Shown piece after piece: positions 46,620 to 58,831 of a stretch of 64,000 bases of DNA. The notes below the pieces were generated by a model. It had not been told where the DNA came from. It saw only the letters and a list, made by a program, of their open reading frames with translations, and ran no database searches. Both the position numbers and the translations under genes were made by a program. How positions within the stretch are numbered: position 1 is the stretch's first letter; every line of letters begins with the position of its first letter. The stretch is from NCBI RefSeq assembly GCF_040939455.1, contig NC_134106.1, positions 91,209,001 to 91,273,000 of the forward strand. Direction: 5' to 3'. Source of the stretch: Microcebus murinus (Eukaryota > Chordata > Mammalia > Primates > Cheirogaleidae).

Positions 46620-47765
46620 TAGTAATCAATGATGTCCCCAGTTAAAAATCCAAGCAAAAGGGTCGCCACATACTGATACGAAATCGTAGAGAGCAAACAT
46701 GATTGTTCAGCTCTGCCAAGAGATTGGCTGCCTCTGAGTCAGATGTCTACATTGAAGTAAACCAGCGATGCCAGGGGTTGCAAGATTGCCTTCTCCAAAA
46801 CATAAGAACATATGAATGGGACAGAGATTTGAGAGAAAGAAAAAAAAAGTTCAATAGGTCAGAGTCTCAGAGGGGAAATACTGTTGCATCTTTGACTTGT
46901 TCTTACTGCAAATGAATTAAGTAAAAAATATATATACCTACCATGTATATGGTATGTGCTATATGCCAGGCACTACCATGTGCTTTAGTGAGATGGAGAC
47001 TTTCCTGAAAATAGACTAAGGCAAAGGCTTTCATGCAGGTAGTTAATTTAGGAGTGTGATCCTAGAAAGGAGGAGTGGGGGCTTAGACAGGAAATAAGGG
47101 AAGCAAAGGCAACTGATCATCAATCCTGAGATATGTTCTAAGGATCCCCACGAAATAGTTATCAAAACTACTCAGAAGAAAAATAGGTGCAGCACTCATT
47201 CATCCATCCCTAGCCCTGTTGGTAAAGAATGCCCCTATAATCATTACTCCCCCATACTTTTAGATAATGCATGCACAACGCATCCTAATCTTCAAATGCC
47301 TGAGAAAACACAGGACAGGAAGTAGAAGGTAATCCATGCAGGCCTGGATAAGAAGCTGTCATGTTGCACCTGGCATAACTGGTCCAACCTGCATGAAACT
47401 GGTCACTCTTGTATTACCAAATGCAGACCATGTATAAAGCAGAATACTGTACAATAATTGCTGGGGTCAGGGGGTGGAGAGAAAGAGAGGAAGAGGGAGA
47501 GGGAGAGGGATAGAGAGAGATAGATCTAAAAAGAAAAGGGAAAATATTTACTGGTATTTACTGATTCTCCATTTGCTGCCATGCATATTGTATGCAGAAT
47601 CACATTTTAATTTCCCAGAACAGTGCTGTGTTTTAAATATTCAAATTTCCAATTAAAGATGAACAGCGTGACTCTCCAGTCAGTTAGACAATAAACAGTC
47701 ACAAAACTAGGATTACAGTCTAGGTGCACGCCTCCATAATTTTTCTTCAAAGATTAATTAGACAA
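46620..47765. other. mostly unique DNA with simple tracts
   Basis: No gene. A short MIR-like piece at about 46930-46990 (TATGCCAGGCACTACCATGT) and a GA-rich tract at 47480-47525. Otherwise no repeat recognised. Confidence 0.45.
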
Positions 47766-47774
47766 AGCCCCTGC

Positions 47775-47855
47775 CTTCAAGAATCTTGCAACCTTATGGA
47801 AGGGAAAATGGTATACAGACATTAGCAATCACAATGTTTTGTGAGATTATTTGAC
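47775..47855 (-). mobile_element. LINE-2 fragment
   Basis: CCTTCAAGAATCTTGCAACC and TATACAGACATTAGCAATCA resemble the antisense L2 3' region. Confidence 0.5.
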
Positions 47856-48079
47856 CACTGAGCAGGAGAAAGCCAATTATTGGGCTTTGAATTTCCAAGG
47901 TTGGGTAGATGTACTTCAAAATATTGATTGTACCTTTTAACTAGATGACTTTAGGAAATCTAGGGTACAAAGCACACAGACAAATATGACTTTTTGTTTT
48001 TGTTAACATGAAACATATTTATTAACATTTTGAAGAGATTCAGCTACTGGGGATTTTAGAAGAGAGGTGAGAAGGAAAG

Positions 48080-48660
48080 CACACATTCACCTGATGAGCC
48101 CAGCTGAATTGCTGCCAGGCCAGAGACGTTGGCAGAGTGTCAGGACTAGGACCCTGAAGGCAATGAACACAGCAGAGGGCCTAGGACACAGAATTCTGTG
48201 TCTGTAAATAGAGCAGTTAATCAGTTAAAAGGTTAACATTTGCCTGCTGGGATTCTCTGATTTTACCAAGAAACTTAATATTTGTAGCCTACTTTGCATG
48301 TTAATAAAATAGCTTCTTATAATATTGTCTTTAAAGGATACACAAATGATAACTATTGGGTCCGCAAATACCGCTGGTTTTCCAGGGGGAGTCACGCCAA
48401 AGCAACACAAATTATGATAAAGCCCGGGGATGCTCAGCTGTGGGCAGAGCTTGCAGTTGAGGTTAGAGAGTATTGCCTTGCCCTGCCATGGACCCAACCA
48501 ACACACTTGAGTGGCTTTCTCCAGCAATGGCTGCTGTCAAGAAGAAAAGAAGAAGCCAGTAGACTTGATGGCGGATGATGCTTGGCAAGATGTTAGGAAT
48601 GTGGGTGGAAGAAGCCAATCAGTATCTTTATGGCCATACATGGAAACTATGGGTGAGACT
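48080..48660 (-). mobile_element. ancient mammalian repeat, second copy
   Basis: GTGGCTTTCTCCAGCAATGG and GAAGAAGCCAGTAGACTTGA at 48513-48570 match GTGGCTTTCTTCAGCAACAG and GAGAAGCCAGTACACTGGAC at 45297-45355. Same family as the block at 44460-45480, same orientation, strongly decayed. Confidence 0.4.
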
Positions 48661-48869
48661 ATATGGTGTTTTGGTCAAACACTTAGATTTCTCTCCATTC
48701 TCCCCAACCATAAACACAGGCACATGCACACATACACAGAGATACATACACATATACATAAAAATGTTGGAAAATATAAAAGTTTACAACTCTTAGGAGA
48801 TGGAAATATCCAGTTGGCAGTCATGTCTTGTTCCTGAGGCAGCTCTTTGAGGCTAACAATGACAGCTAC

Positions 48870-49040
48870 CATTTATTTAGTGGTGATGGTAAACCATGCC
48901 TCTCCTATGTAACATCCAAAATAACTCTTTGAGGTGAGTATTTATTATACTCACTTTACATATGATGAAGCTTCAACTCAGGGAGATTAAATAACTTTCC
49001 CAATGTCCTAGGCTAGTGAAAGATGGGACTGAGATTCAAT
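48870..49040 (-). mobile_element. MIR SINE
   Basis: AACTCTTTGAGGTGAGTATT, TATGATGAAGCTTCAACTCA, AGATTAAATAACTTTCCCAA and GGGACTGAGATTCAATTCCA follow MIR in reverse. Confidence 0.85.
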
Positions 49041-49276
49041 TCCACGTATACCTGATTGAGAACTCAGATCTTCCTAGTACACGTATAGTGCAAACCCCTT
49101 TCTGGCCAAGCCTTAAGACTCTTTTATTGAGGAAATTTAAAATTGGCCTATCCTGCCTTTCTATTCTGTTTCACCAGATATTGGTAAAAACCACTACCTC
49201 CAGTTCTGACAGTAGATCAAGACTAAAAAGTGGCTATCTTTACATATTATCCACCTAGTTTTTACTTCCTTGTGTT

Positions 49277-50520
49277 TTTTTTAAATTAATTATTTTTTTT
49301 TATTTCAGAATATTACAGGGGTACAAATGCTTTCGTTACATATATTGCCTTTGCACCGCCCAAGTTAGAGCTACAAGCATGCCCAACCCCCAAACATTGT
49401 GAACCACACCTATTAGATGTGAATTTCCCCATTCCCTCCTCCCCTGCCACCTGCCCAATACCCTGTGAATGTTACTTCCATATATTCAGATAAGTGTTGA
49501 TCCATTAGTAATAATTTTATGGTGAGTACATGTGGTGGATATTTTTCCATTCTTGTAATACTTCACTTTGAAGAATGGGCTTCAGCTCAATCCAAGATAA
49601 TAAAAGAGGTACTAGTTCACCATTTTATTTATTATTGAGTAGTACTCCATGGTATACATATACCACATTTTATTAATCCACTAATGTATTCATGGATACT
49701 TGGGTTGTTTCCACATCTTTGAAATTGTGAAATTGTGAATAATATCTTTTTTATATAATGTCTTTTTTTCCTTTGGTAAATACCCAGTAATGGAATTTCT
49801 GGATCAAATGGTAGTTCTACTGTGAGTTCTTTGAGGTGTCTTCATATTAATTTCTATACAGGTTGTACTAGTTTGCCGTCCCACCAGCAGTGTAAGAGTG
49901 TTCCTATCTTTCTGCATCCACACCAACATTTGTCATTTTGAATCTTTTTGATAAAAGCCATTTTCACTGGAGTTAAGTGATATCTCATTGTGGTTTAGAT
50001 TTGCATTTCCCTGATAATTACAGATGTTGAACATTTTTTCATATGTTTGTTGGCCAATAGGCTATCTTCTTTTGAAAAGTTTCTGTCCATGTCCTTTGCC
50101 CACTTTTTAATGGGGTTGTTTGATTTTTTTCTTGTTGATCTTCCTGAGTTCTATACAGACTCTAGTTATCAGCCCTTTATTGGATGTGTAGCATGCAAAT
50201 ATTTTCTCCCATTCTGCAGGTTGTCTATTCTTTCTGATTATAGTTTCCTTGGCTGAGCAAAAGCTTTAAATTTGATTAGGTCCTATTTGTTTATTTTTAT
50301 TGTTGCTGTTGCTATCATTGGCTTTGGGGTCTTCTTCATAAATACTTTGCCTAGGCTGATTTCTATAAAAGTTTTTCTAACATTTTCTTCTAGAATTCTT
50401 ATGGTTTCATACCTTAGGTTTAAGTCTGTTATCCATTGTGAGTTAATTTTTGTGAGAGGTGAGAGGTGTGGATCCTGTTTCAGTCTTCGACTTGACTTGT
50501 GGCTATCCAATTTCCCTAGG
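49277..50520 (-). mobile_element. strepsirrhine-type LINE-1, 1.2 kb, 5'-truncated
   Basis: Left edge is the reversed L1 tail (TTTCAGAATATTACAGGGGT) followed by its 3'UTR (TATTGCCTTTGCACCGCCCA, CCTATTAGATGTGAATTTCC). ORF2 C-terminal sequence continues to about 50520 (GAGTAGTACTCCATGGTATA, TAAAGCCATTTTCACTGGAG). The 3'UTR type is the one I associate with lemur and galago L1s. Best preserved L1 end in the window, but frames are broken. Confidence 0.9.
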
Positions 50521-50524
50521 ACTG

Positions 50525-50640
50525 TTTGTTTGTTTTTTTAGCATTATAGGGGTACAAATATTTAGATTATTTATATTCCCTTTGCCCCACCCGGGTCAGA
50601 TTTTCAAGCGTGTTTTTATGTATATACAGGTTGCCCTCAA
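50525..50640 (-). mobile_element. second strepsirrhine-type L1 3' end, very short
   Basis: TTTTTTTAGCATTATAGGGG, TTATATTCCCTTTGCCCCAC, CCGGGTCAGATTTTCAAGCG is another reversed L1 3'UTR end. Only about 110 bp remain, directly after the 5' end of the preceding L1. Confidence 0.85.
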
Positions 50641-50689
50641 AGGATTATAGGTTGATTTTTTTGAATGATGGTTTTACTGATCTAACCTT

Positions 50690-51324
50690 TTTATTCATTT
50701 ATTCTTCAAACATTTATTGCAGCAAATATTGTGTCAGATACTTAAGACACACAATGCATAGGTCCCTAGCTTCAAGGAGTTGATAATAAAATTAAGCTGA
50801 AAAGACAAAGAGACATAGACAAAGTCTAAACAAGGAATAGTGAGATAAATATCAGATTGACGGTATATATAGTGTAGCTGTGAGAGCTCAAATAACTTTG
50901 GCAAAATCAAATAAGAAGTCCTGGTGGATTGGGTAGAAAGGTTTCTGGACTTAGCAAATGGAAGGAAAGATTTGTCACTATCTGGGATGGGAAAGAGGCA
51001 GAGAAGAGAAGGTTGTGATGGTGGGTCAGTGGGGATGTCAATGACAGGCTCAGTGTGAATTGTCTACTAGGCTTCCAAACAGACGTGTGAAATAAACAAT
51101 TTAATATTGAATCTGGAGTTGGAGAGAGAAGTCTCTACCCTTTGGCATGCTGATAATGTTTAAAGCCTGATATTGGGTAAAATCATCGGGGAATGAATTT
51201 GTCAGGAAAGAGATAAAGGACAAGCACTGAACCTAGCACAACTCCTTATGAAGAGATCAAAAAGATGAGGCACCAATAAATAAAACTGAGAAAGAATTAT
51301 CAGTAAAATAGGAAGAATATCATG
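50690..51324 (-). mobile_element. L2-like ancient repeat, part 1
   Basis: Starts with the antisense L2 end (TATTCTTCAAACATTTATTG, GTCAGATACTTAAGACACAC). G/A-rich sequence continues (GAGTTGGAGAGAGAAGTCTC; ACTGAACCTAGCACAACTCC) up to the L1 insertion. The same family resumes at 52680. Confidence 0.55.
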
Positions 51325-51332
51325 AGGCTTTA

Positions 51333-52230
51333 TTTTGATGCTGTTCTTGTTATTATTGTGGTAATATATTCACAACATAATAGTTATTATGTTAACTATT
51401 CATAGGTGTACAATTCAGTGGCATTAGAAATATTCACAATATTGTGTAACCATCACCACTATCTATACCCAAAACATTTTCAATCATTCTCAACAGAAAA
51501 TCTACACTCAATAGAAAATAACTACCCCTCCCTCATTCCCCACAACCACTCATATCTATCTCTATGAATTTGCCTATTCCAGGTACATCATATACATGGA
51601 ATCATACATTCCTTCTGTGCCCTACTGTGCCATACTGGATCCAGCTTATTTGGCTAAGTGTAATGTTTTCAATGTCCATCATTTTATACAATAGATCAAA
51701 ATTTCATTCTTTTTTATGGCTGAAAAATATTCCATTGCATGTATATATTACATTTTCTTTATCCATTCATCTGTTGGTAGACACTGGGTTGTTTCTACCT
51801 TTTGGATATTGTAAACAATGTTGCTATAAATATTGGCATGCAAGTATGTGCTGGGGTCCCTGCTTTTAAATCTCTTGGATTTGGCAATTTGAGTATGTGA
51901 ATGGAATTGCTGGAATATATGGTAATTCCATATTTAACTCTTTGAGAAAACACAAGCTGTTTTCCACATTGGCTGCACCATTTTATATTCCCAATAGCAA
52001 TGTACAAGTTTTTTAATTTTTCTACATGCTCACTGACACTTGCTATTATTCTTATTTTAAAAAAAATTACAGGCATCCTAGTAGGTGTTAAGTGGTTTTG
52101 GTTTACATTTTCCTAATGACTAATGATGTTGAACATATTTTTATCAGTTAATTGGTCCTTTGTACATCTTCTTTGGAGATATGACTATTCAAGTCCTTTG
52201 CTCACTTTTAATTGGATTATTTAATTTTTG
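51333..52230 (-). mobile_element. LINE-1, 3' segment of 5'-inverted copy
   Basis: Antisense L1M 3'UTR (TACAATTCAGTGGCATTAGA, AACCATCACCACTATCTATA) and ORF2 end (CATCTGTTGGTAGACACTGG, ATTGCTGGAATATATGG). Reads up to an ORF2 position equivalent to the NNPIKKWAK region. AGGCTTTA precedes it at 51325-51332. Confidence 0.85.
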
Positions 52231-52635
52231 TTCTTGAAGGGTGCCAAGACCATCTAATGGGAGAAACAACAGTCTTTTCAACAAATGGTGCTGAGAAAAA
52301 TGGATATCCACATGCAAAAGCATGAAAAGGGATTCATGTCACATACAAAAATTGACTCAAAATGGATCAAATAGCTAAAGTTAGGAGCTAAAACTATGAA
52401 ACTCTTAGAAAACATTGGGGAAAATCTACATGACATTGGATTTGGCAGTGATTTCATAGGTATAACACCAAAAGCACAAACAACAGAAGAATAAAAAAGA
52501 TAAAATTGACTTCATCTAAATTAAGAATTGTTGTGCATCAAATGATACTATCAAGAAAGTAAAAAGACACTGAATGTGAAAATATATTTGCAAATTGTAT
52601 ATCTCATAAGGAATTAACATCCAGAATATATAAAC
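52231..52635 (+). mobile_element. LINE-1, inverted 5' segment
   Basis: Plus-strand ORF2 sequence (TCAACAAATGGTGCTGAGAA, AGAAAACATTGGGGAAAATC, AAGGAATTAACATCCAGAAT) lying just upstream, in L1 coordinates, of where the antisense segment begins. AGGCTTTA follows at 52636-52643, matching the copy at 51325-51332. This is the layout of a twin-primed insertion. Confidence 0.85.
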
Positions 52636-52679
52636 AGGCTTTAGAAGATTTCTAGAGTCCTAGAAATCTTAAAGAAAAC

Positions 52680-53030
52680 ATAACAAATGCTGCTCATAAA
52701 TTAATATTAGGATTAAGAACTAACCACTGAATTTAGCAATTTGTAGGTCAGTGCAGATCCTGAAGTAAGCAGTTTCTGCAGATGGTGAGGAAGGAAGACT
52801 GGTTAGAGTGGTTTTAAAGAAAAAGAAGAGGAGAGAAGTTGGAAACATAAAAGACAGCTCTTTCAAGATTTGCTGCAAAGAGAAGCATACAAATGAATGG
52901 AGACTCAGAGGAGAAGTCAGGTGGAGAGACTGCTTTAAGACAAGAGAAATGACACATGATTGATGCTAATTGGAATGACCCAATAGAGAGTAATGTTTAT
53001 CAAGGATGTAACAGAGACAGAAATATTGGG
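52680..53030 (-). mobile_element. L2-like ancient repeat, part 2
   Basis: CACTGAATTTAGCAATTTGT, TAGAGTGGTTTTAAAGAAAA, GACAGCTCTTTCAAGATTTG and TTGGAATGACCCAATAGAGA continue the element interrupted by the L1. Confidence 0.5.
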
Positions 53031-53109
53031 AAGGCAATGTTCATGATAGGAGACATCCATAGGGAGAATGATGTGATGATTTTGTTTGCCTTATTAAACA
53101 TAGGGAAGG

Positions 53110-53315
53110 GAACTACTTTATCTGGCATCTGCCATATGCTAGACCCCATGCAAATGGTTTGCATTTGTTATTCTATGCAATTTTTCACAAATTGTATTTT
53201 TCCCAGCAGCTCTTTTAAGCTGTCCCCAAGGCTCAAAAAGATTAAATATCTTGAGCTAGTGAACAGCAGTGCCAGCACTTAAATCCTCACCTATCTGAGC
53301 CCAAAGACCATGTTA
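53110..53315 (-). mobile_element. MIR-like SINE
   Basis: CATATGCTAGACCCCATGCA, CCCAAGGCTCAAAAAGATTA, GAACAGCAGTGCCAGCACTT fit MIR in reverse, decayed centre. Confidence 0.65.
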
Positions 53316-53329
53316 CTAACTCGACAAAT

Positions 53330-53995
53330 ACTGCCTTCTCTGAAGGGGAAAATGAACAAACAAACAAAAATGAGCTTCTGGCAGGTGTGAAATATGGGGC
53401 AATTGGGAGTCAGTAACACAATTAGGAATCTCTTTTCATCATCAGCATAAGTAGTGGTGACTGCATGGGCTTTAGCTGTGGTCATGGTGGGACAGGAGGG
53501 GCCCTGCAGAGAGCCGTTTGTGGGTGGGTTCCTCTGCCCTGGCTGGGGAGACAGACCTGGGAAGCAGAGCTGGAGGGAGGCATGGGAAGGGGAGGAGTCC
53601 ATGATTCCTCTCAGCTCTCCCATGTGGGTGGGTGGGTGGTAATTCTATGATTTATAAATGGGGATCGGAAAGGAAGAGCTATCAACAGAAAAGAAAATAC
53701 GAATGTTTGTGGATTCATGGTTTTCTTTCCTCCTTCCCATAACCCTCTCCTCTCTCTTCCCCTGGCCCCTCTCACCCCTACTCACAGAGGGAAGAAAGGA
53801 TGTTTCTTGGCAGAAAGATCCTCTTGGGAAAAGAAAAGTGGTAACAGGAAAAGAACTATGTTATTTAAGGCTGCTTAAAGTGCTGAGAAGGGGAGGAATT
53901 CTGAGAAAAGGCTAGCAGGAACAGGAAGAAATGGAGAGGCAGAAGTGCTCAACCCCTAGGAATCTGGTAGAGAAGAGGAAAAGGAAGGCTTCATG
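53330..53995. other. unique G-rich/C-rich block
   Basis: GC-richer than average at 53480-53640 with several overlapping short frames on both strands; none resembles a known domain. GGTGGG repeats near 53620. No repeat recognised. Confidence 0.4.
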
Positions 53996-54004
53996 GAATA
54001 ATAG

Positions 54005-54195
54005 TCATAATTAATATGTACTGAGCACTTACCACATGGTAGATACTGTTCTGTGTGCATGTGTGTATGTGCATTGTGTGTATGCATGTGTGTACACATA
54101 TGTGCATGTGTGTGCACCTGTGTGTGTGTTGGGAGATACCACCTTTAATCCTTAAAGTATTCAGTGTAGGAGGTGATTTTATTATGCCCATTTTA
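54005..54195 (-). mobile_element. MIR fragment expanded by (TG)n
   Basis: ATATGTACTGAGCACTTACC at the left and ATTTTATTATGCCCATTTTA at the right are the ends of a reverse MIR segment. A TG/CATG microsatellite (54055-54130) sits between them, and the MLT1 LTR cuts it at the right. Confidence 0.7.
54055..54130. repeat. (TG)n/CATGTG microsatellite
   Basis: Imperfect TGTG, CATG and CACA units over about 75 bases inside a MIR. Confidence 0.9.
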
Positions 54196-54199
54196 TGCT

Positions 54200-54714
54200 G
54201 CAGGATACTGTGGCCTGCTGAAAATCAGCCACCCAAAAGATATCTGCATTTTAATCCCTGGAACCTGTGAATGTTACCTTATATAGCCAAAACAGGTTTT
54301 TACAGATATGATTAAATTAAGAATCTTGGGGAGATTATCCTTAATTATCCAGGTGGGTCTTAAATGTGATCAATCCTATGTAACCTAATAAGAGACAGGG
54401 GGAAATTTTACCACATATATAGTAGAAGGTGATATGAAGACAGAGCAGAGGTATTTGAAGATGCTGGCCTTGAAGATTGGAGGGATGTAACCACAAGCCA
54501 AGGGATGCCAATGGCCCCCAGAAGCTGGGGGAAACATAGAAGAGACCCTCCCAAGAGCATCTTGGGGAAGCATGGCCCTGCTGACACCTGGATTTTAGCC
54601 CAGGGATATTGATTTCAGTTATCTAGCCTACAGAACTGCAGGGGAATAAATTTTAGTTGTTTAAGCCACCAAATTTGTGATAGTTTGTTGCAGTAGCCAC
54701 AGAAATCTAATACA
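54200..54714 (+). mobile_element. MLT1-type LTR, complete length
   Basis: GAAAATCAGCCACCCAAAAG, TTAATCCCTGGAACCTGTGA, GGGGAGATTATCCTTAATTA, CCAAGGGATGCCAATGGCCC, CTACAGAACTGCAGGGGAAT, TTTAAGCCACCAAATTTGTG, ending AATCTAATACA. About 515 bp, sense orientation. Confidence 0.9.
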
Positions 54715-54719
54715 GACAC

Positions 54720-55198
54720 CAAGAGTGTTTGAGTAATTATCTCAGTAAATGACCAAGCTCTCTCCAAATCCAGGCAGTCTGTCCTGAGCAGCCTTGAACA
54801 ACTCTGCTATCATCTGGCTACTGGCCTCACCAAGTAGCCAAGCCCAAGAGCATAGAGTAAGTTAGCGGGGAAGCCAGAACAAGGACCCAAGCCTCCACAG
54901 CCTAACAATACCCATTAATTGGCGAACCAAGTCTGGAAGAACCTTCCTGGAGCAGCTTTGAAGAGACCCTTCAGGAGACTGGGAATAATGCCTGTGGAGT
55001 CCAGACCCTTCCCATTTGCACGGCCCCTTATCTTCAATCAGCCCCTGAGAAGGGACAAGCCTATGCCCAGGGCCACTACTGGTCTCACCTTTACCCAAAG
55101 GCAGATAGAGCTTTACCTTCACAGAGGCTAGGAGCTTCCACCCTTCAGCCAGCCCCTTCCGGCAACTAAAGGAACCACCTTTCTGGATTGGGGGAGCA
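54720..55198. other. unique DNA, GC-richer
   Basis: Open for 116 codons on minus (54862-55212) and 70 on plus, but neither frame resembles a known domain and the two overlap; both are probably chance frames in GC-richer sequence. Confidence 0.45.
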
Positions 55199-55200
55199 AT

Positions 55201-55542
55201 CAGGTGCCACATAATGACATTTCTGTCAACAACAGATCACGTGTATGACACTGGTCTCATAAGATTGTAACACCATATTCTTACTGTACCTTTTCCATGT
55301 TTAGATATATTTGCATGCACAAATACTCACCATGTGTGACAGTCGCCTACAGTGTTCAGTACAGTACCATGCTGTGCAGGTTTGTAGCCTAGGAGCAACA
55401 GCCATACCTTATAGCCCACGTGTGTACTGGGTTATACCATCTAGGTTCGTGTAACAGCACTCTGTGATGTTTGCACAAGGAAATCGCACAAGCATGCATT
55501 TCTCAGAATGTATTGTCGTCGTTAAGTTACTCCTCATGACTG
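55201..55542 (-). mobile_element. Tigger-like (Tc1/mariner) MITE
   Basis: CAGGTGCCACATAATGACAT at the left; TTACTGTACCTTTTCCATGT and GGTTTGTAGCCTAGGAGCAA inside; right end TCGTCGTTAAGTTACTCCTC to CATGACTG followed by TA. Order and ends match a pogo/Tigger-derived MITE. The right TA of the expected TA duplication is present; the left one is decayed (AT). Confidence 0.75.
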
Positions 55543-55554
55543 TAAATAGTTCTC

Positions 55555-56590
<1,036 letters not shown>

Positions 56591-56879
56591 ATGAATGAGT
56601 GGTTTTGGGTTTGCTTATATGTAAAGCCTCTCTGGTCCTCAGCAGATAGTCTAAAGTTGTGATAATGTATCCTACTCTTCTCTCTGTCCTTCATAGGGCC
56701 TTGCCCAGAGCGAGTGTTCGATACTATATTATTGATTGATTCCCATTCAAAATTAATCTCGATTGAAGAAATTTCAGATGTTATTGATGGTGTTAACCTA
56801 AGGGCTCTCAATTCCAATAACCTAGATCCAGCATTCATTTTCAAAACTTTACTCCTTACAATTCCCCTGATAAATTCTT

Positions 56880-57245
56880 TAGCATGCTGGACTACTCACT
56901 GTTTTACAACCAGACATATACTTGAACATCTCTGTGTTTTCCCTTTGCTTTTTTCTCTGCCTAGAATGCTATTCCCCTTTCGATCCAGCTAGAAAACCCT
57001 TCTTATATCCCAAGGTCCAGCTGAAATGCCCCCTTCCCCAGCCAGACTTCTATCACCCTTTGCACTTACTTTTATCACAATATTTTCTACACTTATGTCA
57101 GTCTAGCTGTTTAAGTGTTGGTCCTATTACACTTTGGGATTCTTGAAGACACAACAGTATCTTATTGAACTTTGTACTTCAGTGCCTAGAACCCATCTTG
57201 GGGCCTGGAACATTGAGGTGCTCAGTAAGTATATGATGGATGAAT
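56880..57245 (+). mobile_element. LINE-2 3' end
   Basis: CTGCCTAGAATGCTATTCCC, CCAAGGTCCAGCTGAAATGC, AGTGCCTAGAACCCATCTTG, GGTGCTCAGTAAGTATATGA, ending GATGAATGAATGAATG. A well preserved L2 3' terminus. Confidence 0.9.
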
Positions 57246-57639
57246 GAATGAATGTTAGTACCCAGCTTGATTAAATCAGAGCCCAGGAGGTCACCCACAA
57301 TGACTGCAACTTAAGATTTTTACCACCAGAGCCACTTTCCAGGAAAAAAAAAAAAAAAAGCTGAAATACACAAAAGGCAAGTGGTCAAGGCCAAGAATGT
57401 ACAGGAAGTTCAGTGGGTAGCCTGAACAAGAACTGAGGCCTTGGGAACCTAGCCTGATGCCTTTCCCACGGGCCAGCCTTTACAGGCTACAGGTTGGTCT
57501 TCTACCCACCTTCCTTTATTATCCACAATACAGCAGCATCTGGGATTCACCCAGGGGCTGTGTGAAGGTCCAGGTTACCTGAAAGTACTTGAACTCCTTT
57601 GACTCCAGAAAGCAAGGAACTACTTGTTCCAGCCAGATG

Positions 57640-57870
57640 TGTTCTCCCTGAGGAGGCTGCAGACAAACTTGATTAGCTCCCTCTTAATTGTCTATGAAAT
57701 GCAAATGTGTCCCACTCACACACCAGTGACATCCTTTGTCTGCTTCTGTGCAGGGGCCGATAATGCCAATTAAATGCCAAGCCTCACTTAACAGGTGTGC
57801 TGATCGCCTCTGCAGAATGATTTACTGAAACAGCACTCCGGGTGCCAAGCAGACAAGAAAGAACATCCCA
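57640..57870. promoter_or_regulatory. candidate conserved enhancer-like block
   Basis: Repeat-free, balanced composition, with an exact POU octamer ATGCAAAT (57699-57706), SOX-like CTTTGT (57734-57739), GATAAT near 57759, homeodomain-like AATTAAA near 57768 and E-box CAGGTG (57792-57797) within 100 bases. Such mixtures are typical of developmental enhancers. Inference from motif density only. Confidence 0.35.
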
Positions 57871-57879
57871 TCCCCCCTG

Positions 57880-58105
57880 CTCCCTGCCTTGTTTATTAGC
57901 TTTTACATTCGGTCTTTGCTGCCAGGAATTAACTTTTTTCCCCTAAAACAAAATCAGAATCCTGCTTCATATCTGCAAGCTAAACCAGTAATATTCCTGA
58001 TCGCCAGCCCCACCCCCATCATATCTGTGCACCCCCTCCAGAGGAGAACCCCCCCACCCCAGTCTTTGCCTGACCCACCCCCAACTCTAACCACCCCACT
58101 CACAG
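57880..58105. other. C-rich stretch
   Basis: Runs of C (up to seven) separated by short spacers around 58008-58095; the minus strand is correspondingly G-rich. Spacing is too irregular for a canonical G-quadruplex call. Confidence 0.5.
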
Positions 58106-58109
58106 CATC

Positions 58110-58340
58110 CTGAGTGATCTTCCTGATGAGGCAAAGCCCTCAGTCTGTCATTTCCCTACACAAAAGCCTTCAGTGACTTCCCATTGTCTATACAATCAAA
58201 TGCATATTCTTCAGCCGGTAACTCAAAATCCTCTGTATATTGGGCTGATCCTATTTTTATAAGATAATCTCCCACTGCACCAATAGCCCACCATGAACCT
58301 TATACTCCACTTGTCACATCTACTTCCTTGAGCAAACTTC
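58110..58340 (+). mobile_element. LINE-2 ORF-derived fragment
   Basis: CAGTCTGTCATTTCCCTACA, AAAGCCTTCAGTGACTTCCC, TCTATACAATCAAATGCATA follow the L2 pattern upstream of its 3'UTR. Confidence 0.7.
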
Positions 58341-58499
58341 TGAGTTGCCTTTTCCTGCATCCTCAGTCTGGTGGCTCTCACCCCAGAGCCCCCCCCTCCA
58401 AAAAAACATTTTCAGATTTCTCTTTCCCACAGGATCCCAAAGTTATTGGTGCAAAATTATCCATCCATCTGAGTATTTACTATACATTTCAGTCACATG

Positions 58500-58655
58500 A
58501 CAGTTGCTTTATTTGCATAACTTTATTTCATTTTTACAAAGTGAGATGCTGTTATTCTCATTTTACGATGGGCAAACTGAGTCTCTGAGTGATGAAATAA
58601 CTTGCCGGAAGTCACACAGTTAATAAGAGGCATAACCTAGCATTAAAACCAGATA
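58500..58655 (-). mobile_element. MIR SINE
   Basis: TTATTCTCATTTTACGATGG, AACTTGCCGGAAGTCACACA and ATAAGAGGCATAACCTAGCA are MIR in reverse. Confidence 0.85.
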
Positions 58656-58831
58656 TAGAGTGATTCCAATGCACCGGCCCTTGTCTTATTATATGTATGT
58701 GTTGGCACTCTGGGTAGAGATTATATTACTGAGGATCATGTACATGACAATTATTCATTTCTTTGGCTATCTCTATCATCAAATCATAAATCCTAAGAGA
58801 AGAGAAAATATACCATTTCTCCTGTGTATTC

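Noticed and set aside
54862..55212. 116-codon minus-strand frame
   Set aside because: Overlaps an open plus frame, runs into the Tigger-like MITE, and has no domain or conservation evidence.
58008..58095. G-quadruplex on the minus strand
   Set aside because: C-tracts are present but the spacing between them is too long and irregular for a canonical four-tract motif with short loops.
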